From Phycisphaerae bacterium (lineage in GTDB: Bacteria > Planctomycetota > Phycisphaerae > UBA1845 > UTPLA1): a stretch of DNA of 7,574 bases. Where the stretch lies: the NCBI GenBank assembly GCA_016935885.1, contig JAFGQA010000128.1, positions 1-7,574 on the forward strand, read 5' to 3'. Under the pieces are notes generated by a model. That model ran no database searches. It saw only the letters and a list, made by a program, of their open reading frames with translations, and was not told the origin of the DNA. Below, piece after piece: positions 1 to 5,935 of the stretch. The translations under genes were made by a program, and so were the position numbers. Position 1 is the stretch's first letter. Each line of letters opens with the position of its first letter.

Positions 1-366
1 ACGCTCATCACCCGATCGTTGGCGCTGGGCCAAATCAGCGTGAGGCAGTGGTTCCGCGTGTTGCGGCACGAATTGACGATGGGCATTGCGCTCGGCGTGA
101 CGCTCGGCGCAATTGGTTTTGTCCGTGCCGCGCTGACTCCCGAATCGGTGCTGGGAAACGCCGACCGCTGGATGTTGGCTCTTGTAATCGGTCAGGCGGT
201 GGCCGTCATCTGCCTGTGGGGGACGCTGGTCGGTTCGATGTTGCCTCTGGTGTTCAAGCGGCTTGGTTTCGATCCCGGATACGCATCCAGCCCATTCGTC
301 GCCACGTTCGTCGATGTGACGGGAATTGTGCTCTATTTCTCGATCGCAAAGGTGTATCTGTTGTAG
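1..366 (+). CDS. mgtE: MgtE-type Mg2+ transporter, C-terminal part (5' end outside window)
   Basis: The reading frame is open from base 1 to the TAG at 364-366 and gives 121 residues, so this is the 3' end of a longer gene; the TTG at 19 is internal. The protein is hydrophobic, with at least three likely membrane segments. It carries hallmarks of the MgtE transmembrane domain: TRSLALGQI at the start, a cytoplasmic stretch with charged residues (RVLRHEL), and the final signature LGFDPGYASSPFVATFVDVTGI. In characterised MgtE channels the Asp in the last helix (here in FVDVTG) lies at the Mg2+ selectivity site. The family forms inner-membrane Mg2+ channels gated by cytoplasmic N and CBS domains, which would lie upstream of the window. 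It is followed 104 bp later by a NUDIX-like gene on the same strand. Family assignment is firm; whether it shares the fluoride control seen downstream cannot be judged without its leader. Confidence 0.88.
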   Translation, partial: TLITRSLALGQISVRQWFRVLRHELTMGIALGVTLGAIGFVRAALTPESVLGNADRWMLALVIGQAVAVICLWGTLVGSMLPLVFKRLGFDPGYASSPFVATFVDVTGIVLYFSIAKVYLL

Positions 367-394
367 GGGTGCTTGAACTGCGTTTATTTGCCCG

Positions 395-426
395 CCGAGT
401 CGCTTGGTGTTACAACCAACACTCGG
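395..426. repeat. Inverted repeat (hairpin) between mgtE and the NUDIX-like gene
   Basis: CCGAGT (395-400) pairs with ACTCGG (421-426), and inside it TTGGT (404-408) pairs with ACCAA (415-419), leaving a 6-base loop and a small asymmetric internal loop. No T-run follows on either strand, so it is not a textbook intrinsic terminator. It could be an operator, a weak terminator or an mRNA-stabilising hairpin behind mgtE. The structure is visible; the function is not established. Confidence 0.4.
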
Positions 427-470
427 AAATTGCGAAGCCCATGATTGCCGGAAGATAACGAGGAATCATC

Positions 471-1103
471 ATGTCCGAGGTCGGTAGCGAACAGGTGCTT
501 GTTGTTCCGACGGAGTTGCTTCGCCGTCTTGGCTATTTTCAGGGATTCACCGGCGAAGTGGATCGCTATATTGGCACGCTGTTGGACTCGACGCACACAA
601 GCTACCGACCTCGGCATGAAGTCGAGACCGATCCTTCCTACAAGCAACTGATCCCCTACGTTCTCTTCTGCCACGAAGACGGGAGCGGGCACAAGACGCT
701 CTTCCAGTACACTCGTGGCACGAAACAAGATGAATCGCGGCTGCGAGGCGGGCGAAGCGTCGGCATTGGCGGCCACATCGCCACCAGAGACACCGTGGTC
801 AACGGCCACGCCAACGCTTTTTCCGAAGGTATGCGGCGTGAGCTGGCCGAGGAAGTCGCCATCGAAACACCCTACCGCCAGCGATGCGTCGGGCTAATCA
901 ACGACGACGATACTCCCGTGGGCCGGGTTCACTTGGGAATCGTGTATCTCTTCGACGTGGAGCGGCCATCGGTATTTGCCCGTGAAAGCGAAATCATAGA
1001 TGGTGGTTTCATGTCCATCGAAAAGATGCTTCCCTATCTCGACGATTTCGAGATGTGGTCACGGATTTGCCTGCGAGCGCTGTTTGCGGATGCCAACGGC
1101 TGA
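471..1103 (+). CDS. NUDIX-like (MutT-family) hydrolase with altered Nudix box
   Basis: The product is 210 aa. The ATG at 471 has a good ribosome binding site (GAGGA at 460-464, 6 bases upstream). The central part resembles a Nudix fold: GIGGHI (about residues 98-103), then an insertion, then the helix SEGMRRELAEEVAIE (118-132). The core REL-x-EE of the Nudix box, which supplies metal-binding glutamates, is intact (R123, E124, E127, E128). The rest of the consensus is degenerate: the Gly after EE-x is Ala130, and the usual G-x5-E spacing upstream is replaced by a longer loop. This resembles the predicted 'MutT-family phosphoesterase' type rather than a classical MutT. Such enzymes hydrolyse nucleoside-diphosphate-linked compounds, but the substrate here is unknown. 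An N-terminal region of about 60 residues precedes the Nudix part. The gene may be read from its own promoter or from mgtE; the riboswitch leader for the next gene starts 84 bp after its stop. Confidence 0.72.
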   Translation: MSEVGSEQVLVVPTELLRRLGYFQGFTGEVDRYIGTLLDSTHTSYRPRHEVETDPSYKQLIPYVLFCHEDGSGHKTLFQYTRGTKQDESRLRGGRSVGIGGHIATRDTVVNGHANAFSEGMRRELAEEVAIETPYRQRCVGLINDDDTPVGRVHLGIVYLFDVERPSVFARESEIIDGGFMSIEKMLPYLDDFEMWSRICLRALFADANG

Positions 1104-1143
1104 TTGTGGTGGGATGAGTTGGACCGGAGGCCGGTGGATTGCG

Positions 1144-1172
1144 TTGACTTCACGACCGTGCAGTCGAATAAT
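1144..1172 (+). promoter_or_regulatory. Sigma-70-like promoter for the riboswitch / dynamin-like GTPase operon
   Basis: TTGACT at 1144-1149 and AATAAT at 1167-1172 are separated by 17 bases; each box matches the consensus at 5 of 6 positions. The expected transcription start, about 1179-1181, lies a few bases before the first riboswitch stem at 1187. A transcript would therefore begin almost directly with the aptamer, as is common for riboswitch leaders. It is predicted from sequence only. Confidence 0.65.
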
Positions 1173-1186
1173 GGTATGGAATCGGT

Positions 1187-1311
1187 GGCGATGGGGTTCG
1201 CCGTGAAATGCCGCCTCGCGCGGCTGATAACCCCTACCAGAAGGACTTTCCCTCGGGTAGGGGTACTGTAGCAGACCAGAAGCCCTTGGGAAGGTTCCCG
1301 AGGGCTTTTTT
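1187..1311 (+). ncRNA. Fluoride riboswitch (crcB motif), copy A, with transcriptional expression platform
   Basis: P1 is GGCG (1187-1190) paired with CGCC (1199-1202), enclosing the loop AUGGGGUU. P2 is GCCGC (1210-1214) with GCGGC (1220-1224), followed by UGAU. The next strand AACCCC (1229-1234) is a perfect complement of loop bases GGGGUU (1193-1198), forming the pseudoknot that defines fluoride aptamers. The order P1-loop, AAAUGCC, P2, UGAU and pseudoknot strand matches the known crcB motif closely. Downstream, ACCCCTACC (1230-1238) can instead pair with GGTAGGGGT (1256-1264). This takes away the pseudoknot strand, so the two folds are exclusive. A terminator follows at 1281-1311, 14 bases before the GTPase ATG. 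Inferred logic: without fluoride the competing hairpin and terminator form; fluoride binding preserves the pseudoknot and lets transcription continue into the GTPase-MFS operon. Confidence 0.93.
1281..1311 (+). terminator. Intrinsic terminator of riboswitch A (attenuator)
   Basis: AGCCCTTGGGAA (1281-1292) pairs with TTCCCGAGGGCT (1295-1306), with one G-U pair and a very tight loop, and six T follow at 1306-1311. It sits between the promoter and the GTPase start, so it is a regulated attenuator rather than an end-of-operon signal. The segment TTCCCTCGGG (1248-1257) can pair with CCCTTGGGAA (1283-1292) at 8 of 10 positions and is a candidate antiterminator strand. Confidence 0.9.
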
Positions 1312-1325
1312 CGTCGAGGTTGACC

Positions 1326-3464
1326 ATGCTGAGTCCGCTACACAAGAACGCCCTGCTCTCCACGTTCCTGCACATCGAGAATCGGCTTGGCGAGATCGAG
1401 CCATTGCTGGCCCGGGTCAAGCGGTCCGCACCGCTAGACGAACATGTCCACGACCTGTCGCCCACCGAAGCCAAGGTAGTCGAGGATTACTTCGCCCGAA
1501 TCCGCGGCACGATGGTGAATTGCCTGGAGAAACATGGGATTCCCGTCGAAGTGCATCGCGTGAGTCTCCGCTGGTCCTTACAGACGAGCATGAACTTTCT
1601 GAGCGTCGCCATAGCCGAGGTGGGACCGGACCGATTGCGTGGCTACGGACCGTTGGACGACGCCGGCCGCCAAGAGGTGCTGAGCATTCAGCAGGAGTTG
1701 GATCGGCTTATAGACCGGGTGAGTGCCTACCTGAACGAGCGGCTCGGCCACGATCTGCCCGAGCGACTCGCACGGTTGCAGGCCGCGCCAGGCAGCGTCG
1801 CCATGCTCCGCCTCTTGGACCAGATCGTGATGCGGTGGCAACTCGTCGAGTTTCGTCCCGCGATCGACACCATCGTCCAGCGGCTCGAATCGCCGCAGTT
1901 CGAGATCGCGGTTTTTGGGCGTGTCAGTTCGGGGAAGTCTTCTTTGCTAAACCACGTCGCCGGCAGCGACGTGCTGCCGGTCGGGGTCACGCCCGTGACT
2001 ACCGTCCCAACGCGACTGGTCCGAGGTGATGCGCTCCGCGCTATCGTGTACTTTGCGGAGACGGGCCCTCGCAATGTTGATCCCAAGCAGTTGGCCGAAT
2101 ATGCCTCGGAGGAGAAGAATCGCGGCAACCACAAGCGCGTGACCGGGATCACCGTGGAGATTCCTTCCCAATGGCTGCGTGAGGGAGTGGTACTTGTGGA
2201 CACGCCAGGCATCGGTTCGTTGGCCGCTAGCGGCTGCATGGAGACTTTTGCCTACCTCCCTCGCTGCGACTTGAGCGTGGTGCTGATCGACGCCGGCTCG
2301 ACGCTGAACCAGGAAGACCTCTCCTTGTTGCGCGATCTCTATGAAACGGGCATTCCGGCCCAAGTGCTCTTGAGCAAGGCCGACCTGCTCACAACCGAGG
2401 ACCGGCAGCGGGTCTTGCAGTACATCCGCGACGAACTACGGCAAGAACTCAACTTGGATGTGGCGGTCCACCCGGTCAGCACGCTGGGAAAGGACGCGGT
2501 GCTGCTGGATCGCTGGTTCGAGCAAGAGATCGAACCGTTGTGCGAACGACATCGGACGCTCACGGAGGAATCGTTGCACCGAAAGATCGCCCGGTTGCGA
2601 GAGTCGGTAACGGCCGTGCTCGAAACGCTGTTGGCCAAACGCCACGGGAGAGCCCCGGTCGGCGACGGCGGTCAGTTGAAGGCCGTAGAGCAACTTTTGG
2701 ACGAAGCGGACGCTGCCATTCAACGCGCCGCAGCACGCCAGCAGGATTGGTCGAGAGACGAACGATCGCTAGTGGAAAGCATTCTCCAGGATGCGGCGAA
2801 AACGCTGGTAGAATTCCCTCGCCAGGCAACTGGCAAGGACCACAATCCGCTGATGCAAGCAATTCAGGAGTCGCTGGTCCGGCTTGGCCAAACGGCACGG
2901 GAGGTCGTGAAGGAACTCCAGCAGACTTTAGGCCACCTCTTGGAAGCCTTGGAAAGGACCACGCCGTTGGCAAAGGCGGACACGGCCGCTGTTCGCAACG
3001 CTCCGCTAGGTGGGTTGCCCGTCATTGATCTTTCGCCGCTGTCGGGAAAGTGCGACTGTTCGATTCCCGGTTGGGCCACCTTGGTGCCCAAGATGGCACA
3101 GTGGATGGCACGGCGGATAGTGGACACGCAGTTGGCCGATCAACTCCAGCAATCGGTCAGGTTGTACAACACACAACTTCGGGCCTGGTTGAAGAAGTCG
3201 CTTTCCTCAGTCGTGGAACCGTACCAGTCCCAGGCGGAGGTCTTCCGAGAACAACTACGTCGGATGACAATGGGTGCGGAATCCGGCACCGCAACGGACG
3301 TGGCGGACTTGATCCGCGACCTTAAGGAATTGGACCGGGCCGGAACGGCGGAGATCAGTACGGGCGCGGGCGAGGAGGTTTCGCCGCCTCCATCCGCGGA
3401 CGGTGAAGGAGGAATCAGACCATCCACGCGCGGCGCGACTGCCACCGCTCCGAAAGAGCAATAA
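1326..3464 (+). CDS. Dynamin-like large GTPase under fluoride riboswitch control
   Basis: The product is 712 aa from the ATG at 1326, which has GAGG at 1316-1319 with a 6-base spacer. A TTG at 1320 in the same frame abuts that site and is a poor start. An all-helical region (about 1-190) precedes a GTPase domain. This has a P-loop GRVSSGKSS (198-206), a G2 region GVTPVTTVPTR with the switch threonine, G3 DTPG (from residue 292) and G4 SKAD (350-353). Switch threonines in TPVTT and a long helical C-terminal half (about 410-680) are typical of bacterial dynamin-family proteins, which bind or remodel membranes by GTP-driven assembly. The tail (about 675-712) is rich in Gly, Pro, Ser and Thr and looks disordered. 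I see no clear transmembrane helix. The MFS gene starts 15 bp after its stop, so the two are probably one operon. A role in envelope integrity during fluoride stress is inference from control and neighbours only. Confidence 0.88.
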   Translation: MLSPLHKNALLSTFLHIENRLGEIEPLLARVKRSAPLDEHVHDLSPTEAKVVEDYFARIRGTMVNCLEKHGIPVEVHRVSLRWSLQTSMNFLSVAIAEVGPDRLRGYGPLDDAGRQEVLSIQQELDRLIDRVSAYLNERLGHDLPERLARLQAAPGSVAMLRLLDQIVMRWQLVEFRPAIDTIVQRLESPQFEIAVFGRVSSGKSSLLNHVAGSDVLPVGVTPVTTVPTRLVRGDALRAIVYFAETGPRNVDPKQLAEYASEEKNRGNHKRVTGITVEIPSQWLREGVVLVDTPGIGSLAASGCMETFAYLPRCDLSVVLIDAGSTLNQEDLSLLRDLYETGIPAQVLLSKADLLTTEDRQRVLQYIRDELRQELNLDVAVHPVSTLGKDAVLLDRWFEQEIEPLCERHRTLTEESLHRKIARLRESVTAVLETLLAKRHGRAPVGDGGQLKAVEQLLDEADAAIQRAAARQQDWSRDERSLVESILQDAAKTLVEFPRQATGKDHNPLMQAIQESLVRLGQTAREVVKELQQTLGHLLEALERTTPLAKADTAAVRNAPLGGLPVIDLSPLSGKCDCSIPGWATLVPKMAQWMARRIVDTQLADQLQQSVRLYNTQLRAWLKKSLSSVVEPYQSQAEVFREQLRRMTMGAESGTATDVADLIRDLKELDRAGTAEISTGAGEEVSPPPSADGEGGIRPSTRGATATAPKEQ

Positions 3465-3479
3465 GGACAGAACTACGGT

Positions 3480-4757
3480 ATGCAAGCGGACCCGCAATCC
3501 AAAACGATCGGGAATAGGAATGGTCCCGCCCCATCCGGCGGTTGGCTCAACCGCAACGTATTCGGCATGGGCCTGACGAGTCTGTTGTGTGACGCCGGGC
3601 ACGAGATGGCCACCGCCGTACTGGCGGGTTTCTTGACGGTTATTGGCGCGCCGGTGTACTCGCTGGGGATCATCGAAGGCGTGGCTGATGCGATGTCGAG
3701 CTTCGTAAAACTCGGGGCTGGCTGGTGGAGCGACCGCATTGGCCACCGCAAGGCAATCACGACAGCCGGATACGCCTTGACCGGCGGTGCATTCGTACTG
3801 TTTGCCGTGGCTGTAAGCTGGCCGCTGGTGCTGCTGGGACGCATCATCGCTTGGTTCGGCCGCGGAATCCGGGGGCCGCTACGAGATGCCATGCTGGCCG
3901 AGTCGGTAGCGCCCAGCGACCGGGGCAAGGCGTTCGGTTTCCATCGGGCCGGCGATACGCTCGGGGCGATCATCGGCCCGCTCGTGGCTGCTGGGCTGAT
4001 GTTCTTGCTACAGCCCTACTATCCCCCCACGGGCACGCCGCCGCAGCCCTCTTCCATGCCGTTTCGGATTATCTTCCTGCTAACCGTGGTGCCAGGGTTG
4101 GGATCAGCAGTTGCCTTCGCCCTGATGGTCAAAGAGAAGCGACGGCCAGCCAATCACGCGATCAAGTTTTGGACCTCCGTTCGCGCCCTGCCGACCAATT
4201 TCCGACGCTTCCTGGTTGGCGTCGGCGTTTTTGGCGCGGGCGATTTCTCCCACACATTGTTGATCTTGGCTGCCACGCAACTCCTAACCGCCAGTCACGG
4301 TGCCGTGACGGCCGCCCAGATCGCCGCCTTGCTCTACGCACTGCGGAACGTGTTTTATGCGGCCGCCTCGTATCCGGTGGGCGCGCTCGGCGACCGATTC
4401 AGTCGTCGCGGACTACTGTTCTTCGGCTATCTGCTGGGGGTGGTCGTGATGGTCGGCTTTATCGTCGCCTTTCTCACCAATACGAGCAGCATCCTCTGGC
4501 TGGGTGTCCTATTCGCCCTGGCGGGTGTGTACATCGCTGTGGAAGACGCCCTGGAAGGAGTCTTGACCGCTGACTTGGTTCCCGACGAGTCAAACCGAGG
4601 CACGGCCTACGGCGTGATGGGCACCGTCAACGGCATTGGCGACTTTCTCTCCAGTGTCGTGGTGGGCCTGCTTTGGGTGTTCAGCCCCGAGATCGGTTTC
4701 GCCTACGCCGCCGTGGCGATGCTGCTCGGCGCGGCGCTATTACAGCGGGTGCGATAA
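3480..4757 (+). CDS. MFS transporter, co-operonic with the dynamin-like GTPase
   Basis: The product is 425 aa, the usual 12-helix major facilitator size. The ATG at 3480 follows the GTPase stop by 15 bp and has AAGGA at 3463-3467, a rather long 12-base spacing. MFS motif A is clear after the second helix (WWSDRIGHRK, 82-91) and is repeated in the second half (GALGDRFSRR, 301-310), showing the two-fold pseudo-repeat. A conserved cytoplasmic/helix stretch GRGIRGPLRDAMLAESV (127-143) and GFHRAGDTLGAIIGPL (153-168) places it in a subgroup of MFS permeases. A short proline-rich loop (about 181-194) separates helices of the first half, and an acidic pair (E355, D356) lies in a late helix. Substrate cannot be read from sequence. 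Since transcription depends on a fluoride riboswitch and no CrcB or CLC exporter is seen here, export of fluoride or of a toxic product is a hypothesis. Confidence 0.87.
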   Translation: MQADPQSKTIGNRNGPAPSGGWLNRNVFGMGLTSLLCDAGHEMATAVLAGFLTVIGAPVYSLGIIEGVADAMSSFVKLGAGWWSDRIGHRKAITTAGYALTGGAFVLFAVAVSWPLVLLGRIIAWFGRGIRGPLRDAMLAESVAPSDRGKAFGFHRAGDTLGAIIGPLVAAGLMFLLQPYYPPTGTPPQPSSMPFRIIFLLTVVPGLGSAVAFALMVKEKRRPANHAIKFWTSVRALPTNFRRFLVGVGVFGAGDFSHTLLILAATQLLTASHGAVTAAQIAALLYALRNVFYAAASYPVGALGDRFSRRGLLFFGYLLGVVVMVGFIVAFLTNTSSILWLGVLFALAGVYIAVEDALEGVLTADLVPDESNRGTAYGVMGTVNGIGDFLSSVVVGLLWVFSPEIGFAYAAVAMLLGAALLQRVR

Positions 4758-4767
4758 ACGGGCAGAG

Positions 4768-5064
4768 TCATTTCCCAGCACGATTCGTTTGCCGCCATTT
4801 TCGGGTGGGGGCGGGGCGTTTGGACGACCGTGATAAACGCCGCCGTGATCCACCCGTGGGCGGATTCTCGCCTTTCCACCTCTCGAATAGAGCGAGGATT
4901 CTGCGGACCCCAAGAATGCCGACTGGAATGCCCAGGGCGAGCATGGGGTTGGGGGACTCCGGTTCCAGGATGTCTCCGATCCAAAGATCAGAGTGAGAAC
5001 CGCCAGCCTTGTGGTAAATTGCCAAGTCTCCCTCGCTGTCGATTTCGAGCCTGTATCGGATCAT
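4768..5064 (-). CDS. Small unknown protein, third gene of the metallophosphoesterase-lptB operon
   Basis: A 98-aa reading frame runs from the ATG at 5064-5062 to the stop at 4768. A perfect AGGAGG (5071-5076, minus strand) lies 6 bases upstream, inside the 14-base gap after the lptB stop, so translation is probably coupled to lptB. This strong site favours a real gene and rejects the longer start at 5082. The N-terminal part (MIRYRLEIDSEGDLAIYHK) looks like a small beta-rich segment. It is followed by a hydrophobic stretch PMLALGIPVGILGV (40-53), perhaps a short membrane or amphipathic helix, then RRILALFERW and a very basic C-terminus (about 70-98, many Arg and Lys). I do not recognise a family. 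It ends 10 bp from the convergent MFS gene. The basic tail might be out-of-frame-like sequence, so the C-terminal end deserves caution. Confidence 0.6.
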   Translation of the reverse strand: MIRYRLEIDSEGDLAIYHKAGGSHSDLWIGDILEPESPNPMLALGIPVGILGVRRILALFERWKGENPPTGGSRRRLSRSSKRPAPTRKWRQTNRAGK

Positions 5065-5078
5065 TGGCGTCCTCCTCG

Positions 5079-5903
5079 TCAATGTGGGTGTGGAGATCGG
5101 TCCTTACCTAGGCTGATGCCCTCGCCAAAGTAGCACTCCCGGGCTTCAGGATTGCTGAGCACCTCGCTCGGCTTGCCGTGGCAGAGGACACGCCCGCGAT
5201 GGATGACGTAACTTCGATCCGTGATCTGTAGCGCCTCCCGCACCTGATGGTCGGTAATGAGGATGGAAATCCCTTGGGTGCGCAATTGGCAGATGATCTT
5301 CTGGATGTCGGCGATCGTCACGGGGTCGATGCCGGTAAAGGGCTCGTCCAGGAGGATGATCTTGGGATTGGAGACCAGTGCTCGGGCGACCTCCACGCGG
5401 CGACGTTCACCGCCGGAGAGCGACATCGCCATCGTCTTGCGCACTCGTGTCAGCCCAAATTGCTCCAGCAGTTCTTCGCATCGCTTGCGCCGGGTCTTGC
5501 GATCCATGCCGAGCATCTCCATGACGCCCAGCAGATTGTTCTGCACCGAGAGCTTGCGGAAAACGCTCGACTCCTGGGCCAGATAGCCCATGCCGCCGTC
5601 GCGGGCTCGGCGGTACATCGGCCAGTTTGTCACGTCGATGCCGCTCAGTTTCACCGTGCCGGCGTCGGGCGCGATCATCCCGCACGTCATGCGGAAACTG
5701 GTCGTTTTGCCAGCGCCGTTCGGGCCCAAGAGTCCCACGATCTCGCCAGGATAGACCTCGAAACCGACGCCATCGACCACCCGCCGCCCGCTGTAGGTCT
5801 TGACCAGCCCGCTGGCTTCGAGCATGGCCACGGCACGGGGCCGCGGACGGATGGGAACGGACGGGAGGCGCAACCTCTGCGAGTGCGAAACGGGCTCGGT
5901 CAC
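5079..5903 (-). CDS. lptB: LPS export ABC transporter ATP-binding protein LptB
   Basis: The product is 274 aa from a GTG at 5903-5901, chosen because GGAG (5909-5912) lies 5 bases upstream. The ATG at 5825, where the family core begins, has no good site. This leaves a basic, proline-rich N-terminal extension of about 26 residues. All ABC ATPase motifs are present: Walker A GPNGAGKTT (60-68), Q-loop Gln110 in YLAQESSVFRKLSV, signature LSGGERRRVE (162-171), Walker B ILLDEP (183-188) and H-loop TDH (His219). The motifs YLAQESSVFRKLSVQNNL, LSGGERRRVE, and ILITDHQVREAL are characteristic of LptB, the cytoplasmic ATPase that powers LptFG to extract LPS and send it to the outer membrane. It follows the metallophosphoesterase gene by 32 bp and precedes a small gene by 14 bp. 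An lptB behind a fluoride riboswitch and apart from lptFGC or lptA is unusual and may be a second copy. Confidence 0.9.
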   Translation of the reverse strand: MTEPVSHSQRLRLPSVPIRPRPRAVAMLEASGLVKTYSGRRVVDGVGFEVYPGEIVGLLGPNGAGKTTSFRMTCGMIAPDAGTVKLSGIDVTNWPMYRRARDGGMGYLAQESSVFRKLSVQNNLLGVMEMLGMDRKTRRKRCEELLEQFGLTRVRKTMAMSLSGGERRRVEVARALVSNPKIILLDEPFTGIDPVTIADIQKIICQLRTQGISILITDHQVREALQITDRSYVIHRGRVLCHGKPSEVLSNPEARECYFGEGISLGKDRSPHPH

Positions 5904-5935
5904 GAGAACTCCGTCTCTCTCCCCTGATTCGTTGG

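Noticed and set aside
384..809. Minus-strand frame opposite the NUDIX-like gene
   Set aside because: No ribosome site or domain; the plus-strand gene has both a good start and Nudix residues.
1187..1311. Other metal riboswitch classes (Mn yybP-ykoY, NiCo, M-box)
   Set aside because: The compact P1 with AUGGGGUU loop, P2, then UGAU and a pseudoknot strand complementary to the loop is the fluoride aptamer layout; I did not see the multi-helix junctions of the other classes.
1320..1325. TTG start for the dynamin-like GTPase
   Set aside because: It directly abuts the GAGG site; the ATG at 1326 has correct spacing.
1208..2029. Long plus-strand open frame overlapping riboswitch A and the GTPase gene
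   Set aside because: It starts inside the riboswitch aptamer and runs out of frame through the GTPase gene; the Arg/Ala/Pro-rich product has no recognisable motif and is a GC-driven shadow.
5247..5927. Open frame opposite lptB
   Set aside because: It is antisense to a gene with complete ABC motifs, and its own product shows no domain.
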